Assembly (NCBI GenBank): GCA_019059635.1
Contig: JAGVRJ010000015.1
Coordinates: 62,001-126,000 of the forward strand
Source of the DNA: Proales similis
Lineage: Eukaryota; Rotifera; Eurotatoria; Ploima; Proalidae
DNA length: 64,000 bases
Direction of reading: 5' to 3'
Below are positions 1 to 13,243 of the stretch, piece after piece. Made by a program: the position numbers and the translations under genes. Position 1 is the stretch's first letter, and the number at the start of each line of letters is the position of its first letter. A model generated the notes under the pieces. The model ran no database searches. It was given only the letters and a program-made list of their open reading frames with translations, and was not told where the DNA came from.

Positions 1-2382
1 GTGCAACTCGAAGCAAGAAACGATCTGCTAGAACTGAGACAAGCACCTTCGCTTAAAACTCTCTTTGTAAGTGAAATACTTATTCAAGTGTCGAAATGAA
101 GAAATTTTTAAGTAGGCGATTGAGTCTAGATGGTAAATATGAGGATTAAAGCAGTCAAAAGGTCACTTTTCACGCAACTTCCCGTCTTAAATACCCTAGA
201 TCTGTCTCTGAACGAGATAGGTGAAATCGAGGAGCAGGCCTTTGCAGATTTGCCGTCACTCAAAACTTTGAATTTGGCTCGCAATCTAATCGAGGAACTT
301 TATGCAGAATCGTTTTCCGGTCAAACAATTGAGACGTTTATATTCACAGAAAATCGAATAGTGCGCATAGATAAGAACATCAGTTCAGTCTTGCAGAGTG
401 TGCAGAGCTTAATTCTGAAAAACAATTATTTGCACAGCCTTGAAGGAATAGAAGCAATGGGAAAACTTTCATTCCTGGACCTTTCGTACAACAAAATTCA
501 GTCGGTTAGCAAAAGTGATCTCAGAGGCCTGGAATCACTTGAAAAACTTGACCTCAGCTACAATCAAATTCAAACTTTCGAGTTGGGCGAAGGATTCAAG
601 CAAATTCGAAACCTGGATCTCAGTCATAATCAAATCTATTCAATCGATATTGCAAGGTTTAAAATGATGATATTTTTGAAGGTGAAATTGAATGCAAACC
701 AACTTCGATCGATTGATTTTTCAGGATTAGATTCTTTGAACCTGGAATTATTGGACTTGAGCGATAACAAAATAGAGAAGGTAGAAGCAGACCAACTAAA
801 CGAGCAATACAAGAATATTTTTCTAAGGGTGCTGAAGATATCGAGAAATCCTATTCGCAATCTCTCGGTACTTGACGCCATATCCTCATTCGATTTGGAT
901 TTGAACCAAGTTGAGGCAGAAATCGACATGTGCACCATTAACAGTGAAACAATTGAGCGTTTGGATTTGAGTCATAATAAAGTTCGACTCGGCAGAATCG
1001 ATGGATTTCGGAATCTCAAGGAGCTTTTCATGTCGCATGCACAAATTCTAAACGACGAGCAAATCGACTTGAACAATTACTATCATCTTGAACGTGTTGA
1101 AATTAGCGGAATCAAGGCAAAAAGTGTAAAATTTTTTCGTCCGATTACGAATCAAAAGAGCAATTTAAAGTCTTTGGGACTGGCTGAGCTGGCTATCGAA
1201 CAAATTGAAAGCGTAAATTTGGACACGAGCCGGGAGCTGGTGAGACTCGACTTGAGTCATAATCGGATAAAGGCAATTAAGAAAACGAGTTTTTTCAAGC
1301 TAACACTTTTGGATTCAATCGACTTGAGCTATAATGAGATCGAGTTTGTTGACGACGAAGCGTTCACTAGACTGCTTAATTTAAAATACCTCAAGTTAAG
1401 CGGAAACAAGATCAGAGAGTTGAAAATGGATCAATTTAGCTCTAATGAGAACTTGGCAACAATTTCTCTTGCAGAAAATAGAATCATCTCGTTAAAATTG
1501 AGCAAATTGCCCAAAGGGCTAGCTCGCCTCGACTTGTCCAACAATCATATTTTAGAACTCCATTTAGACAATTTATTTCAATCGATTGAGCATTTTGACA
1601 CTAGGGTCGACTTTTCCTACAACAACCTGACAAGAATCGGCCACAGCTTTACTAAAATCAACCAATTTATTGCTTCGATCAAACTAAGCCATAATCAGAT
1701 TGAAATGATAGACCAAGATGCATTTGCAAATCTCAACCAACTCAAAGTACTTGAGCTGGATCATAACTATATTGATTCTATTCCTCTGAAACTATTCAAG
1801 GCCATGTACGCGCTAAATCGGCTTAATATGAGCTTCAATTCGATTGAACACATTCAAGCAGGCCTGTTCAGTGATCTCTACAGTTTGCTCGATCTCGATT
1901 TTAGAGGCAATCGGCTAAGACTGATTGAGGCCAACGCCATGCACGGTTTGCTAAGGCTTCAGAACCTTTACATCAATTTGAATCAACACCTTCAGCTGAC
2001 AAACACGAGCTTGAGTGGCTTAGAGTCATTACGTAATCTTTACATTTCACGATCGCTTATTATTTCAGGTGACAACACCCTGACAAGTAGCAAGAACGTC
2101 GACTATTTGATACAGTCTTTAAGAGCTCGTTTGAATCGGGTGCTTCTTAAGCGTTCTTACTATTCGGCGATCTACATCACGTACGACGAGCTAGAGGAGA
2201 CGCAAGAATGTAGCCGAGAGTCTAGCTGCAATCAAACACTCCAGCTTTGTCAAATTGTCTTAAAATTCATAAGCCACCGACTTCATCTCAATTTAAAGAG
2301 TCTTGGCGACCTTGATCAGTTTTTGCAAAGATGTCGCTCCATGAAGCTGCCCACCAAAGCTTTGTCCGATTTGTTGCGCTAA
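1..2382 (+). CDS. Leucine-rich-repeat protein, 5' end outside window
   Basis: Two exons are visible, 1-66 and 130-2382, separated by a 63-bp GT-AG intron (67-129). Joining them in frame restores an LRR unit that spans the junction (LKTLF followed by MVNMRIKAV), so the real start lies upstream of base 1 and the ATG at 130 is internal. The visible 772 residues are almost entirely typical 23-24-residue LRRs (LxxLDLSxNxI), well over twenty of them. A short Cys-containing tail follows (QECSRESSC, then LCQI), with no membrane segment or GPI-type end. LRR arrays are protein-binding scaffolds; the partner is unknown. Whether it is secreted cannot be judged because the N-terminus is missing. AATAAA lies at 2468-2473, 86 bases after the stop. 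The LRR family call is certain; the orthologue is not recognised. Confidence 0.9.
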
Positions 2383-2669
2383 CTTAAAATCTACAATTTT
2401 ATCTGCTTTCTATCTGCTTATTTATCTGCTTCTATCATCTAGTCGTGTGTGTTTTATTTCGAGAGAAAATAAAGCTTCAATTTATACAGAATAGCTTGTC
2501 TTTTATTCAAATCAGACACTATTTACATTACGAGACAGAGTGCTACTAGATGGCCAAGCGACATAGGAAACGAAAAAAGGAAGATGACGAGGACAGAGAT
2601 AGAGAGCAAAAGAAATAGATAGCAACAGGATAAAGGTTCTCCAACAAATAGCCTAACTCAGGGAATTGG

Positions 2670-3590
2670 TCAATAGTTGGTGAGGAGACGAGAACCGGCG
2701 CGCGATTCGCCATCACGCTGCTCATGCAGACTCCGACTCGAACGCGTTTTGTAGGGCTCATAAGAGCCACGTTCGCTGCTCCTAACGTAATTGAAAACAA
2801 TTAGAAGCAGGCCGCTGTTGATGAAGCACATGACCGCCATGCTGATTGCCAGCGAACATGTGAATATAAGATCTTGGCCGAAATGCTTGTTGTAAATCTC
2901 GAAACAGCCTCGCACATGGATGAAGGAAGTCCGATCGTTGCCGAACACGTTTATGGTCTTGCCGCAGTTTCGATTCTTGTTCACACAACAAGAGTCGGGC
3001 ACATTGTCCATGTAGGGGTATCGGTTCTCCCACTGCCACTGGTTCACGTATTGCACAGGCATGTTGTTGCCGCCTCTGTAGGGAATTACAGACTTCCAAT
3101 CGGCGTAGGAGTCGACACCACAGCAGTCGAACTTGTTCTGCACCCAGTCCATTCTCTTTGTCTCGTGTCTGTATTTGTTCCTCTCGTCGTAGGCGCGAGC
3201 GGTTTCGAACATTTTGTCTCGTGATTGCTGCCTAAGCTCGCCACTGCCGTGCATGCTGAGACCAACAACGCCCAAAATGAGCAGCAGAAGGAAAAAGAAA
3301 AACAGAATGATGGCGTAGATGATGAGAAACGCCTGGCCGGCTTGCTGACGCATGATCACCATGCTGACCAGAGCGAGCGAGCCAGACACAATTCCGACGG
3401 CCATAAGCATTCCGGCCATTAAATCGATGGAAAACACTGTGAATGAAAAGTTGTATCGGTAAACGGTCAAATAGACGAGGCCGACCGTGAACATGAGAAG
3501 GCCAAGTCCAAACACGACCATGTTGGTGAGGCTGAAGATGGTGCGAGCCCGCTTGATGCCTGTACTAGACTCGTCGTCATGAAGTGCCAT
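2670..3590 (-). CDS. Tetraspanin
   Basis: A single exon encodes 306 residues, starting at the ATG at 3590. Four membrane segments are visible: about residues 20-45, 55-80, 88-112 and 240-265. Between segments three and four is the large extracellular loop with the tetraspanin signature CCG (in FDCCGVDSY) and a PDSCC motif, plus further Cys near CGK and RGC, giving the cysteines for the usual disulfides. The Ser/Arg/Tyr-rich tail after the fourth segment is cytoplasmic. Tetraspanins organise membrane microdomains with integrins, proteases and other partners. The subfamily was not assigned. The AATAAA of this gene (minus strand, 2502-2507) lies about 30 bases from that of the facing LRR gene, so the two 3' ends nearly touch. 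Confidence 0.93.
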   Translation of the reverse strand: MALHDDESSTGIKRARTIFSLTNMVVFGLGLLMFTVGLVYLTVYRYNFSFTVFSIDLMAGMLMAVGIVSGSLALVSMVIMRQQAGQAFLIIYAIILFFFFLLLLILGVVGLSMHGSGELRQQSRDKMFETARAYDERNKYRHETKRMDWVQNKFDCCGVDSYADWKSVIPYRGGNNMPVQYVNQWQWENRYPYMDNVPDSCCVNKNRNCGKTINVFGNDRTSFIHVRGCFEIYNKHFGQDLIFTCSLAISMAVMCFINSGLLLIVFNYVRSSERGSYEPYKTRSSRSLHEQRDGESRAGSRLLTNY

Positions 3591-4819
3591 TTTTAGGCAA
3601 AACTCGATTGCTTGCTATGCTTTAACGCCTCCTTTCTCGGCTGGTGCCTTCTGTGTCGCCTTTTGTGTCGTAGTTGTAGCGAGAGAATTACCTAAAGTGA
3701 GCGCGCGCAAAACATGTCAAATTCAGCTCGTATATTTGAAACGAGACTCGAGTGAAATGAATCACTGCGTGATACGACAATACTCCACAGCTAAGCAAAG
3801 GTAAATTTCAAACGTTTTTTCTTTCACTTTGGCTCGCATAATGCGCCACCCGATGTTGACGGTGCCCGCTTTAAAATGGCGCTGGGAGAAATCGAAATTA
3901 GCGAATTATGTAACACACACACACACACACACGCGCGCCACACAGGGAGTTGATTTTCAATTTGGTCCTCTCTCTCTCTGCTCGACTCACGAATTTTTTA
4001 TTTTTTTTTGAATTCACGATTCATAATTAAAGAAATACTGCCGCGCACTACCTGTTTGGAACGAAATGCTTATGTTGAGCACCTTATAGGCAAGAAAATG
4101 GAAAATTGATGCTTCAATTCAATTGAGCTGACTCAATTAAACAAAGATGCTTAACATTCATGTCCAGTTTTTGAATCATCCCTGACTGCGTGGGTTTAAC
4201 GATGGGTGGGAACGACTAAATTGCGTTTGGATCTATCCAGGCAGACCTCATTTACCTGCGGATCGGGCAAAATTTCCATTCATTCGCATGAATCGAGGCA
4301 ATGAAATAAAGAACTGCGAAAAAAAGAAAAATGCCAGGAGACTCATAGAGGTAGACACGGACAATGGACGGTGACATAATGAGAGATAGAGAGAGTCATG
4401 CGTAGTTCGAAATGCCCAATAAGCGGCAAATGTTGTTGCCGAACGGCGTCAGTTTGAAAAAGAGACAAAATGATAAAGAAGGAAGAGCAAGCAAAACACA
4501 CACTCACTCATACAAACACACACGCACACAAACACAAGCATACGAGAAGGAGAGAAAAGTGGGCAACGGATGGCAACAAATATTTCAAATGAGATTAGAA
4601 TTCAAACAAACGGGCATTGCTCAACTCGGCCACAAGATGTGACCCAATTTACGCCCCTGGGGCCGGACATAAACGCACTTCAAAACGAAGATAAGCCAAA
4701 AAGCTAAGCGACCAATGAATAAGTCTAGCTAGTTAGAGATCAAGTTTGAACAAATTTATGAATTTATTTTAAAGCTTTCAGAAGCCATTGAAGATTTTCA
4801 AACGGAACGTGTCTGATCC
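3591..4819. other. Intergenic region with microsatellites, no gene seen
   Basis: About 1.2 kb between the tetraspanin start and the last exon of the CCDC162-like gene. It holds a CA run at about 3911-3932 followed by CG steps, a TC run at about 3969-3980, and another CA-rich patch at about 4496-4535. Short open frames here are low-complexity and show no domain. The part near 3600-3800 is the likely tetraspanin promoter. Confidence 0.6.
3911..3937 (+). repeat. CA/CG dinucleotide microsatellite
   Basis: About eleven CA units followed by CG steps, in the region between the tetraspanin gene and the CCDC162-like gene. Confidence 0.9.
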
Positions 4820-7800
4820 TCATTTGTGGCCAGAGCTGTGTTCTATGTCATCGAAGGCATCATCTCTCGCCTGGCCCATGCTCTGTTTGAAAGAGAAAAA
4901 AAGAATTGAGTGATGAAGATTTTTAAAAATTGATTCACTAGTGGGTTGCTTGACAGACCGTTAGCGGGCGCCGAGCGATGTTTGAAGGTTGGAGAGAATT
5001 GAGTCGAGGGAACGAGCATGGCGCATAGGTTCCCAACGCGGAGCTGCTCATTTTGTTCCGAACATTTTCTATTTGAGCCAACGAGTTACAAGATGTGTTG
5101 TGAAGTCGATCGCGACTGAACTCACTCGAGTGCGAAGTCAAAGGCCGCACACGAACCAGATTGGCTTCTTGGCCTTCGGTGTCGTACAGCTTCGACTGTA
5201 AGTGATCAACTCTTTGAAAGGCGTTCAGTTTGAAGTTTCGCTCCTGAAGCAAATTTCGCCGAAGAAGAGTGAGCTCGCGTTTTATTTTCATATCTGCCAT
5301 GCTCTGCTCTCTGACCATTTTCTCACTAACCATGTGCATGGAACGCAGCTCTTGGTCTTTTGACTCGAGTTCTTCGAACTTGACAGCGAAAATTAGCTTT
5401 TTCCGCTGGACGAATAGACAAGCAACAAGACTGACCAGTTTTTTAACGTTCGAGTGCTTGGCTGCGTTCAGGTTTTGCTCGTTTTTGATTTTCTGCTGCA
5501 GCTCGTGCTCTCTGTTTTGCTTTTCTTTGAGCTCTTGGTTGAGCTTGTCCCTTAGTTTGTTAAACTCAACATCGAGTTGGGCGAGTTCATTCTTGAGCGC
5601 CATCTTCTGTTGCGCCAATAAAAGAGTTTGCTGTTGATTTAACATGGCAGCCGATGTCTCCCTCCTGATCAGTCGATCTTGTTCGATCAGGCACAGATTA
5701 ATCTCTTTTCTCGAGTGGGCCGTCTCTTGGTCCAATATTTTCTTGAACTTTTCTTGCTTTTCGTTCAGCTGCTTTTGAGCTTCATCGCGTTGCTGCTCGA
5801 TCAATTTTATCTGCTTTCGGTGGTTTTCCTCAAACTCGATGCCAATAAACTCTATGAGAGTTGGAGAGAGCATTTTGATGAAATGTTCTTGAAATGCTTC
5901 ATGGACGAAAAAATAACTGCTCACCTGACTCGTCAGTTTGATACTCTTTTTTGAGATTGCCAATCAGTCCTTGTCGTGTCTGGTCAACCAGTCTGCCCAT
6001 GTCCGAAGTGACTGCTCGCCTATTACACAAAAATTGAATTGAATTCGCCCATAGACTAGTTGGATGAAGATAGTCAACCTGTAATTGTCGAGTTGGGCCT
6101 TGAGATTGTTGTTTACTCCGACCAGATCTTGAATCAAATCTAAAAACTCTCTTTTGAGATTTTCGCGCATTTCGCTTCGCAGGCCAGCTGTTCGTTTAAG
6201 CTCTTGATCGAGGCGCACTCGAAGGTTGGTGACCTCCATCAGCAAGTCAAAGCAACTGTCCGCCAATTGACACTGAACTTCAATTGTCTGCTGGGCTGCC
6301 TTCTGCTCGAGTGCGTGCTGGTAGCTTTTTATCTCTCGCTCGCGCAAGTACAACAGCTGATGCTGATGTCGAAGCATGTTTTCAAAGTACATGCTGTACT
6401 GCTCGAAATTGCTTTTCTCTCTCTCCTGAATCATGTTGCCCAACTGATTGAGGCAGTCGGCGAGCTCGGCCTCGCCAATTTTGTACTTTATCTGCCCGTC
6501 TGTCTCGCTCTCGCATTCCATAAATGTGAACAAAAGACGGCAAAAGTTGTTGGCAATCAAAGGCTGGTTTATGGTGAACTCTTCTCTCATCACCTTCAGC
6601 GGAAGCGGTTTTAGCGAATCGAGAGAGGAAGCGGATAAAATTAGAAATTGAAGGAGAATGAGAGAATGGCAAGTTGTCTGAACCTACAGGCTTCTTCCAC
6701 AAGTCGTTGGGCAGAGTGCTCTCCTCTCGGCTGCGCTCCGCCAGTAAGAGTTTAATCTCTTTTTGAACGCGCATCACGGTCTCCTCGATCATGCCCAAGT
6801 TAAGGCGCTCTAAAAGCCGTGCGATCTGTCCAGCCGCATTAAGAAGAGAGAAAAGAGACAAAGGCTTCGCCTGGCTCGCTTGCCTGTTTTTGCTTGGATT
6901 GAAATTCGCTCACATCTGGAGGGAGCGTGATTGGCTGCTTAAAGTCGACTATGTTTTCGAATGCATCTCTCGCTTCGGGTCTCTTGATGAGCGAACGCAA
7001 GACCGGCACCAGAATGTCTTTACAGTAGTTTTCGCTAAAAATAAAATAAGAATTGAGCAATTGAGCGAAACGTTGAGAAAAATGGAACATTGAGGCAACC
7101 AATAGCGAGAATAAGTCTCAGTTGAGTCGATGTTTTCCACGCCAAGCTTCCGACGACCCCAGTCTAGCTTGAGCCGTTCCAAACGACGCCAAGTGAGAAG
7201 AAACTCGTGCCAGGTCTGGTAGCTCGCTCCCTCCTGTTTTCCTTCCAGCTCGCTCGTTCTCTTCAAATAGTGATCCAGGTCTTCCATGAGGACGTGAAGC
7301 CCAAGTATCTCACCGTTGGCGATATTCCTGTCAAGAGTTTAGAGTCGACGATTCAGTTAAAAGTCGAGCGTCGATTACCGCTCTACTTGACTGAGGCCGC
7401 TGAGGCAGAGTGACACGCGTGGCTCGATGTTGTACCACGGCCAATACTGAAGGCAGAACGGGCCATTTTTGGCCATTGACGTTCGCCAGGGCACAAGTCG
7501 AGCCGCTTGCTCAGATCGAGCGTCCAAAGGCTCTGGAACTCGGAGATAGGTGTTTTCGCTCGCGCTTGTCGGATAATCGGTGATGAAACGAAGTGCAAGC
7601 GAGGCATTCTCGTTTATGCTCTTGTATGCGTTCTTGTTGCCGCTGGCGAGAAATATCTGCGACACTGAGAAGCGAATGGCACAGTCGAGCTGAAGCAGCA
7701 TCGTGTCACGCTTGGCTTCGAGCATTGCAGCTGCTTGAAACGGATCACATGGATCAGGCAGTTTATTGAGCTCTTGTTGAAGTTCGTTGAGCTCGGCATC

Positions 7801-10800
7801 AAGGCCTCCGGCACTCTCAAGCGCAGCTGCGTCCAGACGACGACTCAACTGGCTGTTGAGACTGCCCGTCGAGGTCAAAGCTCTAATGCTCAGGCAAGCA
7901 CTTGTATGCCAGCAGTGGAGGATATCGTTGAGGGCTCCTGATGGGTTTAGTGAGGAGATTGCAAATTAGAGGCCTAGCACTGGAAAACAAAGACCAAAGC
8001 CTTACCAATGAGGCGAACACAAACGTGCAGACATTTGCTTGCTTCTTCATCGCTCCAGTCCTTTCTGAACCAAGTGAGCAGCTCAGTGTGATGAGGAATG
8101 AACCAAATGTTGAGGAGACGAGCTCCATCGCTTGAGAGCAGCTTGTTGGGCCGCTTTTTGAACCGGCGTGGGTCTGGCTGGAGAAAGTCGGCCTCGGTCT
8201 CTTCTGCGTGCGCTTCTCCTTTCTCATCGTCGTCTCCCTCGTTCTTTTCACTGTCACGATGACTTTGAGCTTTGGCCAGAGCGTGCCGCTGGTAAGGCAC
8301 GCCCATTACAAAGTGACGCTCTCTGGTTGTTGGATAGCTGTCAAGCAGACGATCAATGCTGTAGTAAAGTGTCAGAAGTTGCGCTCTCATCGAATGCTGC
8401 TGAGTTCGTTGAGTAAGCTGATTTACGAAGCTGTTCATTAAATTGCGTTTGACCAGCTCCAGTTCACTTGTTGCGCTTTTCTTTTCTTTTTGTCGTATGT
8501 ACTCGTTGAGCATCAGATCGCGAACAGGATTCTTCAATTCATTTCATCATTCGCTGTCGACAGACTCACTCGTGTCACTTTTGGTTACCTTTTCAAGCTG
8601 AAGCGAGATGAAAGCATCCTGAATTTCCGCATGCTCTTCTTTGCCTGTGGGCACGTCTCCGCTTGTCTCAGAGTTTTTTATTCGCCCGATCATGCTATGC
8701 TCGCTTGACTTTCTAAATTTGCATCCAAACGAGAATATTTGACTGAGCGATTTTCAAGTTCAACGCGCTTATTTACATGCTTCCGGAGACCGAATGGTCT
8801 GGCGCTGTGCTTGTCAAAGTTCGAGACTGATTGAGTTTCACGTGTAGGGCACATGCACGCGCTTGGCTGAGGGCACTTGCCAACAACTGGTTGTGCGACA
8901 ACTGGAGTTTTAGAATGAGCCGAAGATTGTCAACTCCAGGACCACTGAGAATCTTGAACACAGCTCGAGACATAAATCAACAGCGATAACCAGGCGGTGG
9001 CCTCGAGGCTTTACCTGCTCCAAGTTTTCAGTGCTCCTGAAGCTTAATCGGCCAATTTGCCCCTCGTCTATTTCGTTGACCGCCAGATAGAGGCTAGCCG
9101 GCACAAAGCGATCGGTGCGGCCGTCCTCTTCTCCTCCGAGCAGATCGCTCACAAACATTGGAGGTCGCTCTCCGGCGTTTGCTTTGTGCTTGGCAAATTC
9201 AAACTGGACGTAGCGAATAAACATGTGGAACTCTTCGAAGCCCAGCGTGCTAGACAGCTGTGAGTAGATTTTGGCCAAAATTTCCGTCTCAATTGCGCTC
9301 GTGATGAGTCGATGACGAAGAGAGATCATCTGAACGCATTTTCAAACCAAGTGCCGATCAAGGGTTGGCCTGGTTCACTTACTTCGCTTAATTTGGCCAT
9401 TTCGCGCAGACTGGATTCAACTCGATCCTTGCGCGTTCGATTCTTATTCGCCTCTTCGACGTTGGCCAGCAGTTTGACTATGAAATTCTCCATCAGCTCT
9501 GGGTCTTCGATCAAACTGCTGTCAAAAACCTAAGCGAACAATGTAAAGCTTTAGACTTGACTCGACTACTCAGCTGTGAGAGTTTTTACATCTTTTTGAA
9601 TTTGAGGCGCAAAACTGGATCCAGGCTGAAAAGCTTTTTCAATGCGCTCACAGAGCTCATTGAGAAACTGCTGCTCTAGTTCAAGACGTTGGCCGATTGT
9701 TTGAATTCTTTTGAAGTAGGCTAGCTCCTAGTTAGGTCGCTTTGACAATCTGATAGAATCGACCAGCAATTGTCAAACTGCTTACTTCAATTGAATGCGT
9801 GAGAGCGTCGCCGAGTCGAGAAATAGAAGCCATGCAAGGCCGAAACTCGAGTAGAGACAGATTCTTTGGTGAGCATCTAGAAGCGAATCAACCACAAGTT
9901 ACAAAAAATTGATTTCAATAATGCCATAGGGTAATGGTCTACTCTGATTTGGAGGTAGTCAAATTGACCAAATTGGTCCTGATCGTTGGCAACGGCTGGC
10001 CTTGTTTATAAGCGCCCTGGATTCTGTCTGAAAGTACTCGATCGGCGTCTATCTGCTCGTTTATCAGCAATTGGTAGGCATGTGTGAATATAATAGAAAG
10101 AGACGGTTTGTAGGATACTGACCATTCGATCGGTTATCATTTTAGCGAGCTGAGTTCGCTTGTAAATGCACGAGATCTCTAGACGAAAACTGGACGTGAA
10201 ATATTCATCTTCAAGGTCTATTCGAGGTCGCTGGAAGATCAAATCGGTGATTGTCTGCGCCAGACTGCGTCTTTCTGCTTTGTCAAATGTGTTTTCGTAC
10301 GCTTGATAATAAATGTCCAGCAGCTGAGGCCATTGATCAGGTCTTGTTATTAGGAAATATTTTAAAGTGGAAAGTAGGACTCTTACACTCTTTTTCATGC
10401 TCAAGAAGTTGACTTGGCTATTCCAAGCATCGAACAAGACGCCGAACCGGTCCACATTCGACTGCAATTCGCCAACAGGCTTGAATTTGTTCGAAGGCTG
10501 CTTGGAACCAGCCGCGTCTTGGATGGTTCTCTTTTGTTTGGTGATGAAATGCGATGAGATGAGAATCAGCTCCTCTTCCAGTTGCCTTTTCGGGCCGGTG
10601 AGAAATAGTTTTAAAAATAGGGAAGATGGTCGCGGCTCACTTTAGATCGTTGAGCGCTTCATCGTACATTACGTACAGACCTCGCTGGTCCTGAACGTGA
10701 ACGAAACCGCGCTGGTCAAGAGAGTAAAAGTCGTCGTGATTCTCTATTTCGGCAAACTCCATAAACTCGTGTTCGTTTAGTCTAGTGGTCGAAGTCAAAC

Positions 10801-13243
10801 AGTCAGCTCCGGACTGGTTAAGAGTTGGTCGGGTCAAACCTGAAGTGCTTGGGCGAGTTGAAGAGGTAGCCATGAGAGCCGAGATTGGCCCCAGTTGCTG
10901 TTTCGCTCTCGTGATTCTGGGGGCTTTGACGCTTGTAGGCGTTGGCCTCCAGAGACAGACCGCCATCATAGATCGTGATCGTCTTTTCAATCGAACGGAA
11001 ATAGTTCAAAAGCCCGAGCGCTTCTCGCTTCAAGTCGCGAATCCTCAGGTGGCGCAGGAGCAGAAAAGACAAATAGGAGCCCTTCACGCTGGTGAGGCCC
11101 TGTGTGGACGATTTGGAATCATCGAGACCAAGTTTCTGCAAGTTTTCGGTGAAATTGTATTCGTCTTTGGCGTTCAGATTCTTGGCTCGAAACGAAACAC
11201 GGCGAGGCTTGTTCTCCTCAACATTCGCTTGCTCAGTCAATGAGATCTTTTGCTCACTGTCAAATCAAATTGAGTGTTGAAATGAAGAAAAAGTAGAAGA
11301 AAACAACGGCCAAACCTAATTTCATTGACGTCCGGATGATGGAACACTTTCTTCCACATTTCTTGACTATTGAATCCAAGCGGGTTAGCCGACGAAGAAG
11401 GCGCCAAAGCTTCGTCGGTTTTGCTAGGCAGTTCAAGAATGCTGGCATTCTCTCTCATCGTTTCTTGAACTCTCTTTCCGATCAAACTTGAAGATGGTCG
11501 GTATTCAAAGCAAAATGGATCCGAAATTGCTACCTCGAAGTTGTTCAGCTGGAGAAAACTGTTGTGCGGTACAAGGAACTCGTCGATTATCTTGGCTCGC
11601 TTCAGTTCGGCTATTAACGGCTCGAATTCACTGCTTTTATTTGGACGGAGTTGGACAAATTCGAGCCAATTTGCTTCTTTTTTAAGCGCGTGCATTGGCG
11701 AATCGGCTCCCCAGTTTTCGGCGCTGATCTGATTATTGATTGGATTAAAGAAGATTACTCGAACTCGAAAGTAGCGAATAGACGAGCGCAGAGAAGGCGA
11801 CTAACAGGGAACAGAACTGAGCAGTCAGGAGAGATCAGCGTAAAGGCAACTAAAACAAGATGGGACAGCTAAAGGCTAAGCAAAAGGAATGTTTGTATAA
11901 TTGGATAGACGCAGAGACAAGCAAAAGAATTTGAGTTGGCCGACATGATTTACCCCTTCGAGCAGCCTCAAATTCTACCCAATTCAATGTTCGAATTGAG
12001 TTGATCAAGTAAAGTTCGGATATTGGCCACCAACTGTGGTTACTTACCTCGGTGGCGTCGTAAATTCTGAAGCTCATCATGTGCTCTTGCTGGGTGAAGA
12101 GAAATCTAAATTTGCGGTTAACTGCTGCAAAAAGTTCCATTTCGTCACCGCTCGACTGCATTCTTGACAAATTCTATTGCAGAATAAAACAGAAAAATGC
12201 GCCTTGTCTTTGTAGGAATCAAATGACGTACGTAATCTATTTGGTAGTAATGAACAAGCTCTCTGAGACGAGGAAGCAGGAACTCAATTCGACTGTCATG
12301 CACGGGCACTTGGTCCTGGTTGTACACTGTGATTGCGACAGAATGCAACAGAAATGAAGAGTGTCGTGTTTGCAATCCTTAACTTACACATGCTGATCGA
12401 GTTGAGGAACTGGTCCCTTGGCAGACGAGCGTTGGAGCTGGGCAAATAGAGGCTATCGGCTCGTTTGGATTTTGACCCGGTCGAGTGGGATGATGTGAAC
12501 TTTTTTGAGCTGTTGGTTACATTGAAGGCATTGGCGTCGGTTGGATTTTGAACATTTTCGAAAATGCTCATCTCATAGGGCAGCCATTCGATGAGCTTGA
12601 GTGCCCTGATAAGCTCTTTTTGAGAGTGAAAATGGCATATGAGCCATCGGATGTAAATCATGGCGTCCTCTACTTCGACTATGTGAGGAGTCAGGATGCC
12701 GGTGATGAGCAGTGAGTCGCGTGTGGCTTGAAGACGATTACATCTTTGCAGGGCATCCTCGTAATCGTTGAATATCAGAGAGAGTCTATCGCGAAACTCT
12801 TCGTAGTTTTGCTCCATCACACTTGTGTGAGTTCCGAAGCGTCGCCAGCGGAGCAGGTGCGCATGCTTGGAATAGACACAGTGGCTGACGCGATCCAAGA
12901 AGAACTGATGGAGAATAATCGACATGCTATCTAGACTGTGTTCTGGTTTGCTGGCCGCTTCAATTTGACTCTGCATCGCGTCCGCTTGTATTTGCAGACG
13001 ACGCACATCGTGAATAGCGAGCAATTTGTCCATACAAAGTTTACGCTCGGCAGCCAGAAGCTGTGCATCCCTAGGCATCGGAACACTTGTAAAAGGACGA
13101 GTGAACGAAAGGCCATGCACAAGCTCATTGGTTTCTATTTCCTTCTTCAGTTCATTTATCTCAGCGGCCAATCGACTCTCATAGTGTTTGAGAGTCTCAT
13201 TCTCTTCCAGCTTGAATTGATCACTTATCCCAGGCCAGCTCAT
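4820..13243 (-). CDS. CCDC162-like large protein (DUF4549 N-terminus), many exons
   Basis: One minus-strand gene of roughly 20-25 exons, probably around 2,200 residues. It starts at the ATG at 13243, which has an in-frame stop upstream, and ends at a TGA at 4820-4822 in a short final exon (4820-4882). The first about 300 residues, with the segment SFTRPFTSVPMPRD and an H-rich stretch around LLRWRRFGTHTSV, fit the DUF4549 region of CCDC162-type proteins as I know the family. A later part (FMEFAEIENHDDFYSLD, then HVQDQRGLYVMYD) also fits. The C-terminal 400 residues (about 4959-6600) are charged coiled coil. Introns are mostly 50-80 bp; one near 11733-12057 is about 325 bp. The biochemical role is not established; homologues that I recall occur in ciliated animals, which suggests an axonemal or sperm role. 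AATAAA is at 4763-4768. Single-gene continuity is inferred from splice phases at most but not all junctions. Confidence 0.65.

Noticed and set aside
4412-4642. 76-codon plus-strand frame with Thr/His/Lys repeats
   Set aside because: Generated by CA microsatellites; no conservation signal or domain.
11850-12170. Continuous minus frame across 11850-12170 as one exon of the CCDC162-like gene
   Set aside because: A strong GTAAGT donor after DATE at about 12058 and an acceptor near 11733 give a better continuation; the rest of the frame is probably intron.
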